13,912 bases of DNA, taken from assembly GCA_015499985.1 (NCBI GenBank), contig JAAAUF010000678.1:9086-22997 (forward strand), read 5' to 3'. The number at the start of each line of letters is the position of its first letter. The stretch's first letter is position 1. The notes beneath the pieces were generated by a model that was given only the letters and a program-made list of their open reading frames with translations, searched no databases and was not told the DNA's origin. Below, one piece after another: positions 1 through 8,114 of the stretch. The position numbers and the translations under genes are program-made. Source of the stretch: Haplosporangium gracile (lineage: Eukaryota > Mortierellomycota > Mortierellomycetes > Mortierellales > Mortierellaceae).

Positions 1-604
1 CGAGGATATTTTGAGATCTTCTATGGCGTTGATGTTCTCATTTCTTTCATAAGAAAGGATTTTATTCGTACAGAAAGAATCATGGATTGAGAAAGGTTTT
101 GGTTGCTCATCGTTGCGATTGTAAAGCACATTGAAATGATGCCAGATAAGATGGAGGCGCGTCAAGACAAAAACGAGAAAGTAGGTTCTGAATAAAACAA
201 CGAAAGAAAAATTACTCTTTCAATGGTCATTGTTGTAAATTTGTTTGATTGTTGATGGCAGTGAGGGGCACGGGACATGCATTAGTGCAATCAATACGTA
301 GCAAGCATGTACAAAGGATGGTCCGACGTTACGCACTGATGGACACGTCTCATGCGACTCCAACTGATCGATCTGACCGCACTGCGCCACCGCCTCCTCA
401 GGATTCTTTTGACTGCTGCCGTACCAGTTGCTTGCAGATCATAATTTCTTTCCGTATGAGATATACATACAATCTTGCTCCTGAAAGAAGATATTTAAAT
501 GCCTGTTTTACTATGCATAACACTTGTTGAGAAAAAAAAAAAAAAAGAGAGAGAGAGAGAGAGAGGAGGGGGGGTGATATGTGAAAATGATATGAAAAAA
601 GTTT
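1..604. other. Non-coding left flank (intergenic / UTR sequence)
   Basis: AT-rich sequence with no recognisable gene. A plus-strand reading frame is open from the window edge to a TGA at 88-90 (29 codons) and an AATAAA lies at 191-196 on the same strand. These could be the tail and poly(A) signal of a plus-strand gene outside the window, but the short peptide matches nothing I recognise. The 93-codon open frame around 249-530 starts at a TTG, has no recognisable domain and unremarkable composition, so I treat it as chance. The part nearest 604 should be the 3' UTR and terminator of the minus-strand DHODH gene, although I see no AATAAA on the minus strand here. Confidence 0.6.
532..574. repeat. 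Purine-strand microsatellite A15-(GA)n-G-rich
   Basis: The plus strand has 15 consecutive A (532-546), then about nine GA dinucleotides (547-564), then a G-rich block ending in a run of G (565-574). The whole 43-nt tract is pure purine. It lies 30 nt past the DHODH stop codon, so in the DHODH transcript it would be a C/CU/U pyrimidine tract in the 3' UTR. Confidence 0.95.
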
Positions 605-2251
605 TTACTTGCGATGCTCTTCGCCGACAATGTCCATCCACTTGCGACCATTCAATCCCTTGACGATGCCATCCTTGACCTCGCGAGCAGTACCGGGTCC
701 CCCATAGGCCATGCTGCTATACAACTGGACCATGCTGGCACCGGCTCTGGCGAAGTCCAATGCGTCCTGACCGGTCGAGATACCACCGCAGCCAACCAAG
801 GGGATTTTACCCTCGGTGTGCTTGTAGACGGCGCGGAGGGCTCTGAGGGCAAGTGGCTTGACAACGGGTCCAGAGAGACCACCGACCTCCTTGACGTTAT
901 CCTTGTTGAGTAGCGATTTGGGTCTAGAGATAGTGGTGTTGGAGATGATGATACCGTCGACCTTGGTGGCGAGAGCAGCCTCAGAGACATCTTCCAACTC
1001 CTCGTCCGACAGATCGGGAGCAATCTTGACGAGCAATGGGGGCTTGTACGAGGACTGGAGACGATCACGGGCCTGGATGACTTGACGCAACAAATCCTCG
1101 AGCATTCCCTTGCGTTGCAACGAGCGGAGTCCAGGGGTGTTGGGCGAAGACACGTTGACGACGAGGACATCGGCATAGGGTCCCAGACGCTCGACACCAA
1201 TCACGTAGTCGTCCACAGATTCGGGGGTCGAAGCCTTGTTCTTGCCCAAGTTGACGGCGAGAATGCGGTCGTCACGGAGGGAGCGGTTGGTGGAGAGGCG
1301 ATCGACCAGAGATTCTGCCGAGGATTGCTTCAATTTGTCCTGAGTCTGATCCGTGTTCTCACGGGCGTGCTTGTGCAAGAAGCGCTTGATGCGCTGACGG
1401 AGACGTGCCTCGACGACCTTGTGACCCTCCGAGTTGAATCCGTAGCGATTGATCACGCACTTGTCCTCTGGCAAACGGAACATGCGAGGCTGAGGGTTTC
1501 CAGGCTATATTTTAAATCGTCGATTTTGATTTGTGGGTTAGTTTCTGTATCGTAAATCACTGAAACAAGCCAACAAACAAAAAGGGGTTCGATCCTATCT
1601 CGAAGACGTACCTGGGGCTCGGGAGTAACACTGCCAATCTCGACATAACCGAATCCGAGATCAAATAATCCGTCAATCGCCTCTGCATGCTTGTCGAATC
1701 CTGCAGCCATTCCCAATGGGTTCGAGAACGTTTTATTCCACAGCTATTTTGGTTGCAATTGCCAGGTATATAGTGTTAGTTGTCGAGATCTTTGTTTTCC
1801 TGGTACGAGTAATCCCTTAATTGATTTCATTTCCCGTATCATTGTTGCGAAAGGGTCCTTCAACAAAAAAAAGCAAACCAAGAAGGCGCACCTTGACTTG
1901 GAGAGAGGCATCGTCGTCTTGGGTATCCCAGGGGCTCAATCCCATCTTCAAGCACTTGATGGCGACCTTGTGGGCAGTCTCAGCATCCATGGTCCAGTGG
2001 ATCAAGGGCATGATGGCGTACTTATGGATCGAAGCACGCGAGTCGAACGCATAGGAGAGACCGACGATACCTCCAACGAGAAGACCGGTTCCGAGAACAA
2101 AGTTGATAGTCCTTGAGGTCGAGCTGTGCTCCTTGCGGACAGTGGCATAGTGGCGGAGGGCGGCGGTGGGGCGAACACAGGTCGTTGTTGCGACACGGCT
2201 AGTGAGTGTCCTTGCGGACTGGTTGCGGATGGCTGAGGCGAGGGAGTTCAT
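605..2251 (-). CDS. DHODH: Mitochondrial dihydroorotate dehydrogenase, class 2 (quinone-dependent)
   Basis: Catalyses the fourth step of de novo pyrimidine synthesis, oxidising dihydroorotate to orotate with FMN and passing electrons to ubiquinone at the inner mitochondrial membrane. Three exons on the minus strand (2251-1892, 1743-1612, 1504-605), all phase-0 GT-AG junctions, give 463 aa. Residues 1-40 form a basic, hydroxylated presequence and about 50-69 a transmembrane helix, the layout of class 2 enzymes. The core includes the N-terminal motif around [13 protein letters not shown], the active-site loop [11 protein letters not shown] (about 281-291, second Ser the expected class 2 catalytic base), [19 protein letters not shown] and the FMN phosphate region [10 protein letters not shown]. 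An extra charged segment of about 25 residues precedes the AVNLGKNK strand. The frame is open further upstream to 2299 but that codon is GTG; 2251 is the first in-frame ATG. A short upstream ORF (MPQAKS...) ends before it. Confidence 0.96.
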
Positions 2252-2508
2252 TTCTGCGTGTCGTGTCGAAAAGGATTTCCTGATCAAAGAAAGAAACACA
2301 AAATCGATTTCGCTTGCGGCATGGCCCTCGTTCTTAAAGGACGTCCCGGGCCTGTTCTCCTGTCTAAATCACGTGCAGTAAATTTAATCTCTCTTACAAC
2401 TTTGGGCTTGGTTTTTCGGCTGAGAAGAGCGTTGCAGACGGATGGACCCTCTTTCCTCCGCTCTCTCTTCCTTCTTTTCATTTCCCTCCATCACACCTTC
2501 GTCTTGTA
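2252..2508. promoter_or_regulatory. Divergent promoter between DHODH and ADCK1-like kinase
   Basis: Only 257 bp separate the two divergent start codons, so both promoters must lie here. It contains a palindromic E-box CACGTG at 2370-2375 in the context TCACGTGCAG, and a pyrimidine-rich stretch on the plus strand just before the kinase ATG (about 2450-2508). There is no clear TATA box. CACGTG is the classic site of bHLH factors such as Cbf1 in fungi; binding here is inference. Confidence 0.7.
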
Positions 2509-4617
2509 ATGGTCATGCCGTTGATCAGGCCTGCTTGTAGGGGGCTGATTTTCCGGTCTAATGGCTTCCCCCGGCCAACTGCTTTTCCTCGCCATTCGAC
2601 ATTGGTCCGATTCAACTCGACAACAACGAATATAGGATCAGCACAGACAACAGCTACGCCCAACTGTCCCAGCAGCAAATCTTTTTGGAGACCCGCGGTC
2701 GTTGTTCCTCGGCGATCCTTCTTCAAGTTTGCCGGCGGAGCAGCTGGATTGGGAGCAGGAATCTATCTTTACAATATTAACGATACCTTCCGACACAATG
2801 TCCTTGCCGTCCAGCGAGTCATGGTTGCAGCAGAGGCGGTTGTCGTTGTTGGAGTCGACTACAAGTACACAATGGATATCACCAATCGAGGGCTCGTTGA
2901 GGGAAACCCTGAGGATGATGCTGAGCGAGCTCACCGCATGAGTGCCCTTCACACACGGAGTGCCAATCGGTTGAGGGAGATGCTGAGCAAGAATGGCGGT
3001 ATCTATATCAAGCTTGTAAGTTTTGGGATCTTTGGGGATCGGACTGTATCGGAGTACTATCACACAGTGCAGTGATGTTCTTTCTTATCTGTGCAGCTCA
3101 GACCATCTCTTACTGACAGAGATGCCAATTATTTTGTGTAATTGTAGGGCCAACATCTTGCAAGTCTAAAGTATTTGCTGCCAGACGAATGGACCACGGC
3201 GATGGAGCCACTTCAGGATCGTTGCACACCTTCATCCATTGGGTCGATCCAAGCATTGTTCATGTCTGATATCGGAAGACCCATTTCGTCCATCTTTTCG
3301 TCTTTCGATCTGGAGCCCATTGGAGTCGCTTCGTTGGCACAGGTTCACAAGGCGACACTACTGGACGGTCAAGAGGTGGCGGTCAAAATCCAACACCCAG
3401 CATTACAGGAGTTCTCGACAGTCGACATCCGTACCGTTGCAGCATTAACCCATGTGGTCGCCTATGTCTTCCCAGAGTTTGAATTCACCTGGTTGAGCGA
3501 GGAGATGCAGACCAGTCTGCCCAAAGAACTTAACTTTGACTTTGAGGCTGCCAATGCGATCCGTGTCGCTGCCAACTTTGACAGCGCTCGCAAAGAGGGA
3601 AGCAAGTCAACCATCAAGATCCCAGATGTCATCTGGTCCCGCAAGCGTGTTCTCGTCATGGAGTGTAAGTCTATCTTTCTCCACTTACAGTCATCTCTAC
3701 TTTCAGTCGTGGATGCATAAGCAATTTCATGTCTAGTCCCCTAACTAACGGTCGCGCTTGTTCAACAATATATAGTCATGGTGGGATCAAGGATTGACAA
3801 TCTTCAGTATTTGCGGGACCACAACATCAAGGTGTCAGAGGTCTCCAACGAGATGGCACGTACTTTCTCCCAGATGATCTACAAAGACGGTTTTGTCCAT
3901 TGTGACCCTCACCCTGGAAACCTGATGATTCGCCCCACATCTGCTGGATCTGCTTCGCCTCGCAACTTTGAGATTATTCTTCTGGATCATGGACTATACC
4001 GCGAGCTCACACCCGAGTTCAGGTTGGACTATGCTCACCTCTGGACCGCCATTATAGCCTCGGACGAGCAGGAGATCAAGTACAGGGCTTTGAAACTGGG
4101 AGGCACAGATGCTTACCAGCTGTTTTCGTCGATCTTGACTGGTCGTGATTGGTCGGTTGTTCAAAATGCCCAGCTCAGCAAGAAGGCTCGAGCCAAGGAT
4201 GAGTTAGTGAACCTGGCAGATGGCCCTGGAAGCATTGCCGATATTGCTGGCATTTTAGCCAAGGTCCCCCGCGACCTGCTTTTGCTCTTCAAGACCAATG
4301 ACTTGCTTCGTGCGCTGGACGAGGATTTGGGCGCAGACGATGGCTCGCAGATGCGGACGTTTGCAGTGATGGGCCAGTACTGTGCTCAAGCTATTTACGA
4401 GGCCGAGAAGAGTGTCATCCAATCCAGCCTGGCTGTGAGCAGTAAGGCTACCCCGGTGTCGTTCCTAATCAGGACTCTTTCTTCGTGGTTCAAAGCGTAC
4501 TGCTCATATCTTCACACTGTTGTTTCGCTGGAGCTGTTTGTTTGGTGGATCGACGTTACCCAATCCGACGCGCTCCTTTATAAGATTCTCGTGCGCCTTG
4601 GATCCCTCCTTTTCTAA
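2509..4617 (+). CDS. ADCK1: ADCK1/Mcp2 (Cqd2)-type UbiB-family atypical kinase, mitochondrial
   Basis: Atypical protein-kinase-like (ABC1/UbiB) protein. Exons 2509-3015, 3148-3664 and 3776-4617 give 621 aa. An Arg-rich, acid-poor N-terminus looks like a mitochondrial presequence, followed by a Gly/Ala-rich transmembrane segment (about 71-90), placing it in the inner membrane. UbiB hallmarks appear in order: KLGQ of the KxGQ motif (168-171, split by intron 1), the GVAS nucleotide loop (228-231), VAVK lysine (Lys249), ELNFD of the ExD motif (Glu296, Asp300), the HCDPHPGN catalytic loop (383-390) and the DHG metal motif (Asp412). The run QHLASLKYLLPDEW, PEFEF.WL and LNFDFEAAN favour the ADCK1 branch over COQ8. 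The yeast relative Mcp2/Cqd2 is linked to mitochondrial lipid homeostasis and CoQ distribution (family knowledge). All motifs are intact. A second in-frame ATG lies two codons in, at 2515. Confidence 0.93.
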
Positions 4618-4665
4618 ATTCACATAGATTTTTTTTCTTGCATACCTTTTCTCACATAGACTAAG

Positions 4666-4671
4666 AATAAA
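4666..4671 (+). terminator. Poly(A) signal AATAAA of the ADCK1-like gene
   Basis: AATAAA begins 49 nt after the ADCK1-like stop codon and 77 nt before the VPS25 ATG. The VPS25 promoter must therefore be compressed into, or overlap, this 3' UTR. The intervening sequence is T-rich with no obvious TATA box. Confidence 0.65.
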
Positions 4672-4747
4672 AGCCCAGTATTTCATTGTTTTCACTCTTT
4701 CTTTTTGTACCTTTTTTATTCCAGCAACCATCACCACCACTCTTGAC

Positions 4748-5795
4748 ATGTCACAAACTACATCTAATGCGGCTCAAGGACTCGGCCAGGCAACAACCCT
4801 CGCATCGGGATTTCAATTCCCCTCTATTCACAACTTTCCACCATTTTACACGTAAGAGAAAAACCCTAGTTGCCATTCAATGCATCAACGCTAAATGCGG
4901 TGCCTTTTGGACCTCCTTGGCACTGCAGTTCCCTCTTTACCTTTACTTTGTGCTGATTCTTATCCTCTCTCGCTGCTTTAAAATCTCCAATAGGTTACAG
5001 CCAACAGCCTCAACTTGGAAGAACCAGTCGGACCTCTGGGGTACAATCATCATGCGCTATTACAGACATCATCGACTCTATCAGTTGGATCTGGGCGACT
5101 CCACCACCAACGACCAACTCTTCAACAATCAAAGGATAAATAGTAAGGACGTGTTAATTGGAACTTATTGCTGATACACTGTTCGTTGCTTTATATACCG
5201 GATGCTAATACTACGCAACCTTTCGCCTTTCTATCGCTTTTCTCAGGAAAGTTGAAGCCTGAGACGATCCAGGCCATCGTAGAGGAGATGGTCAAGAAAG
5301 GTAACTACAGCAAATGGCCAATGCTAAACCTTTATTTATTCCATGATTTCTTTTGAACTGTTACTTACGCTCTTTCTGGGCACTTCTTTGTCTTTGTAAT
5401 TAGGCGATGCGGAATGGGATGTTACATCGCGTAAAAGGAGAGCAATTATCTACTGGCGGAAACCTGAAGACTGGGCTGCCATGATCTCGTCCTGGGTAAG
5501 GAAACGCTACTGTCAGGATACCAAGGGAGCTGTTACACGTGTTCCACAGTCCTTGCTTACACCCAACCTTCTTTCCTATACTAACTAGGTGTTCGAGAGT
5601 GGCCTTAATAATTCGATCTTGACTTATTACGAGATTGCGCATGGCGAGAATTCAGAGGACCAAGAGTTTTACAGCATTCACCCGACAGTGCTTCAAAAGA
5701 CCATGGACGTGCTGGTCAAGCGGGGTGTCGCTGCTACTTTCCAGGGCGCCAATTTTGAAGAGATGGGTGTCAAGTTCTTCAACGCCGGCGCATAG
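4748..5795 (+). CDS. VPS25: Vps25, ESCRT-II subunit
   Basis: Vps25 is the two-copy arm subunit of ESCRT-II. It links Vps22/Vps36 to ESCRT-III during sorting of ubiquitinated membrane proteins at endosomes. Five exons (4748-4851, 4994-5142, 5247-5300, 5404-5495, 5589-5795) give 201 aa, close to other Vps25 proteins apart from a low-complexity N-terminal extension of about 20 residues. The family start FQFPSIHNFPPFYTLQP (22-38) includes the PPFY segment (31-34) matching the PPxF/Y motif that docks on the core subunits. The first winged helix runs through W-K-N-Q-S-D-L-W, LFNNQRINRKL and IQAIVEEMVKKG. The second starts near AIIYWRKPEDW and ends with the conserved GVKFFNAGA. No single long reading frame spans it, because the coding sequence is split into small exons of mixed phase. 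Its 3' end converges on PYM1. Confidence 0.94.
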
Positions 5796-5835
5796 ACAGT
5801 TTTCAATCTATGTGAAATACGCTGTAAGGAATGGC

Positions 5836-5841
5836 AATAAA
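5836..5841 (+). terminator. Poly(A) signal AATAAA of VPS25
   Basis: AATAAA lies 41 nt downstream of the VPS25 stop, in the 123-bp gap between the convergent VPS25 and PYM1 stop codons. I see no AATAAA for PYM1 in this gap, so the PYM1 transcript probably uses a variant signal or runs into VPS25 sequence, making the 3' UTRs overlap. Confidence 0.65.
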
Positions 5842-5918
5842 CAAAAGCAGGAGGCTGTTCTATGGACTTTTGAGCTTCTATTATTATGTAATTATCTCGA
5901 CAGCTGCAAAGAAGGTGA

Positions 5919-6497
5919 CTAGAGAGACAGTTCTGCGATCTGAGCGAGGAGATCATTCATTTTGTCAATCTTTTCGATCTGTTCTGGCAACATGGTCTCG
6001 CCCTTGGCCTGACGCTCCTTCAATTGCTCAACCTGTCTCAGCTTCTTGTTCAGCGCTCGCAGCTTTTTCTCGGGGTCTACTGGGCCAGTGGCAACGGTGT
6101 CCGTAGAGTCCGTGGCAGCACCAGCAGCGGTCGAGTCAGTTATTGTTGTTGATTTAAGCGTAGTGTTGTTGGTGGCGGTTGGGTATCCTGCCAACTCTGC
6201 GGCGACGGCCTCCTCCTTGCGCTTGGCTTTCCTCTTGTCGTTCTTGAGCTGTGTCTTTGACTTTGGGGTACTGTTGGCGTTGGCATTAGCAGCGGGAGTA
6301 GCGGTGGGAGTGGGAGTGGGACGGACGGACTCGAGGACTCTGTTGGTGTATTTTGCGACGTCTTCTGGAGGGGTGTAGCCTGGGCGGATTTTACGCTCTT
6401 TCCTGAATGTGCCGTCGGGACGACGAGTCATTGGGATCACACGCTCGTCTTCCCGATCCTGGATTCCAGAGATGGTCTTTGGTTGTAATGCTGCCAT
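5919..6497 (-). CDS. PYM1: PYM1 / WIBG: partner of Y14-Mago, exon junction complex disassembly factor
   Basis: PYM binds the Mago-Y14 heterodimer and the small ribosomal subunit and removes exon junction complexes from spliced mRNA in the cytoplasm (family knowledge). This intronless frame encodes 192 aa. Residues 9-53 match the Mago-binding domain: a short lead, then RRPDGTFRKERKIRPGYTPPEDV ending in KYTNR. A Pro/Thr/Ala/Asn-rich linker (59-80) follows, then a basic block KTQLKNDKRKAKRKEE (81-96), a Thr/Ser/Ala-rich linker, and a C-terminal coiled-coil region (about 141-190, KKLRALNKKLRQVEQL) as in animal PYM. The frame is open about 94 codons further upstream with several ATGs, but that stretch overlaps thymidylate kinase exon 1 and is not PYM-like, so I choose the ATG at 6497. 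An EJC recycling factor fits a genome with many introns; Saccharomyces lacks it. Confidence 0.92.
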   Translation of the reverse strand: MAALQPKTISGIQDREDERVIPMTRRPDGTFRKERKIRPGYTPPEDVAKYTNRVLESVRPTPTPTATPAANANANSTPKSKTQLKNDKRKAKRKEEAVAAELAGYPTATNNTTLKSTTITDSTAAGAATDSTDTVATGPVDPEKKLRALNKKLRQVEQLKERQAKGETMLPEQIEKIDKMNDLLAQIAELSL

Positions 6498-6711
6498 TCT
6501 GTGTCTGGTGATGTCTTGTCTTGTGTATGAGTGGGGAGCTATTTGACCTTTGCCAAGGCAAGGAAAAAATAAAGTGATTTTGACACCACAGTCACGCGCC
6601 TTTTTGTTGAAAAAAGGAAAAAAGCGCTGTGTTCGGAATGGAGCCATCTCTTTTCTTTTCCAACAACGAACGGTCAACACGTAGACACATTTAGACATAG
6701 ACAAGAAGAAC
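6498..6711. promoter_or_regulatory. Divergent promoter between PYM1 and thymidylate kinase
   Basis: The start codons are 214 bp apart. The region holds an ACGCG core at 6594-6598 (context TCACGCGCC), resembling the MCB element bound by MBF-type G1/S factors, which in yeasts control nucleotide-synthesis genes including thymidylate kinase. Plus-strand T/C-rich stretches follow (about 6645-6665). A plus-strand ATG at 6638 would open a short upstream ORF, so transcription of the kinase probably starts after it. Function is inferred only. Confidence 0.6.
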
Positions 6712-7751
6712 ATGACTCGAGGACGTTTTATTTTGCTCGAAGGATGCGACCGCGCCGGAAAGTCGACCCAATGCGCCATGCTCGTCGCCGCTTTGAAGGA
6801 TAAAGGTCATTCCGTCGAGCTCTGCAAGTTTCCAGGTAAAAATGACACCCCACTTACAAAGTCGCGTTTTGCTGCAAGTATTTTACTCCGCGTTTTATAA
6901 AGGATAACGTGTATTAGATGCAAGGAAGCTGATAGAAAGCCACGGGACTTATTGTGGCGTGTTCTCTAATATGGATCAGATAGGACCACGACGATTGGTC
7001 AGATGATTCACGCTTACCTGACCAACGCCAAGGAGTTGGACGACAGAGCTATTCACCTGCTCTTTTCAGCGAACCGTTGGGAGGCCATGTAAGTTGTATC
7101 CTTGTCGAGAAAGATATGCATCAACTGAGGTGAATCTTACCGTCAACCAGCACATGAATGAAGGATACTCATCGAGGCACTTCTTCAATTTATTCGCGTA
7201 GGCAATTTATGAAGCGTAAACTGGAGGCAGGAATCCATCTGGTCGTGGATCGCTATGCGTACTCAGGAGTCGCTTTTTCAACCGCCAAGGTGCGCTTCTT
7301 GTTGTCTCGCGTTTTCATCCCTTTCTGTTGACATCACACTTGCCACGCGGATGAAAATATTTACAAGGCTAGACCAATTTCTCACCCTGCTTCAACATCT
7401 ATCTGCATGAATTAAAAATAGGGCCTTGATTTGACGTGGTGCAAGAACCCTGATAAGGGATTGGTCCGACCAGATCTGACCTTCTTCTTAGATCTCCCCA
7501 CAGTCGAAGCCGAGAAGCGCGGAGGGTTTGGCGATGAACGTTACGAGAAACGTGAGCTGCAGGAGAGAGTTCGGGAGGTTTTTTTGCGGTTGAAGGGGAA
7601 AGAATGGGTGATGGTGGATGCTCGGGAAACGGTGCAGAGTATGCACCACAAGATTTTGAGGGAGGCCGAGGAAAAGATCCGCGTTGGCGAACAAGATGAC
7701 AGGTTTGCTGAGGAGGATGATGTCATCCTTGAGGATATGTTCATGGACTGA
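6712..7751 (+). CDS. CDC8: Thymidylate kinase (dTMP kinase)
   Basis: Phosphorylates dTMP to dTDP with ATP, the step that commits thymidylate to dTTP for DNA synthesis. Four exons (6712-6835, 6980-7088, 7202-7289, 7422-7751) give 216 aa, the usual family size. Residues 7-19 form the P-loop ([13 protein letters not shown]; Lys17). Then follow DRTTTIGQ (conserved Arg), [10 protein letters not shown], the DRY motif (94-96) in [27 protein letters not shown] and the Arg-containing lid [12 protein letters not shown] (138-149), typical of eukaryotic enzymes. The C-terminus adds a strongly acidic tail ([11 protein letters not shown]...) not obvious in relatives I recall. Intron 1 has two AGs four bases apart (6978-6979 and 6982-6983); only the first keeps the frame and restores the conserved Asp-Arg. 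Confidence 0.95.
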
Positions 7752-8114
7752 GCTTGGAAAGATGTGGAAGGATACTGTAGCACGAAAGGAGGCCAAAGAA
7801 GAAATAATAGCGGAGTAGAAGATAAGAAAGTTTTAAAGAGACATCAAGAGACTTTTAAGTCTTGCAGATTTGCATCCAGGAATCTGGCGCACAGATCAAA
7901 GGAATAGTAAAACAGTCACACCAGTCGTGTCTTGTGGCTTGGCGTGTTATGCATTTTTTTTTTTTTTTTTTTTTTGTTCTTTTAACCTTGGAGCTTTTTT
8001 TTTTTTTTGTGCCTTACCCTCGAAGCTTTTTTTTTTTTTGAACCCCCCATCCCTCCCTTTCATCTCCTCGCTCCACCTCCCTCCCTCACTCATTCTCCCC
8101 ACTCTATATACATA
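7752..8114. promoter_or_regulatory. Thymidylate kinase 3' region and poly-T helicase promoter
   Basis: No gene is visible in these 363 bp. The left half should be the kinase 3' UTR (A-rich, no exact AATAAA). The right half is the helicase promoter and leader. It has three T tracts of 22, 14 and 13 nt (7954-7975, 7995-8008, 8027-8039), then an almost pure pyrimidine run (about 8041-8104), then TATATA just before the ATG. Long poly(dT) tracts exclude nucleosomes in fungal promoters, and a CT-rich leader is common for highly expressed genes. The TATATA is too close to the ATG to be a normal TATA box. Confidence 0.65.
7986..8039. repeat. Degenerate direct repeat CCTYGRAGC + T tract
   Basis: CCTTGGAGC at 7986-7994 followed by 14 T is repeated as CCTCGAAGC at 8018-8026 followed by 13 T, with a 32-bp period. 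Each T run is followed by G. This looks like a local duplication within a T-rich promoter. Confidence 0.7.

Noticed and set aside
249..530. 93-codon plus-strand frame in the left flank
   Set aside because: Starts at TTG, has no domain and sits in AT-rich sequence downstream of DHODH; probably chance.
1082..1555. 157-codon plus-strand frame over DHODH exon 3
   Set aside because: Runs antisense to conserved DHODH coding sequence and has no recognisable domain.
1585..1596. GGTTCGATCC resembling a tRNA B-box in a DHODH intron
   Set aside because: No matching A-box, no cloverleaf arms and no T-run terminator.
2252..2299. N-terminal extension of DHODH from 2299
   Set aside because: The codon at 2299 is GTG; the first in-frame ATG is at 2251, and that protein already starts with a normal presequence.
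6046..6378. 110-codon plus-strand frame inside PYM1
   Set aside because: Antisense of PYM1; its hydrophobic Val/Ala/Ser run is the complement of the Thr/Ala/Asn-rich linkers, not a membrane protein.
6498..6779. N-terminal extension of PYM1
   Set aside because: The open frame overlaps thymidylate kinase exon 1 and lacks family similarity; the PYM domain starts right after the ATG at 6497.
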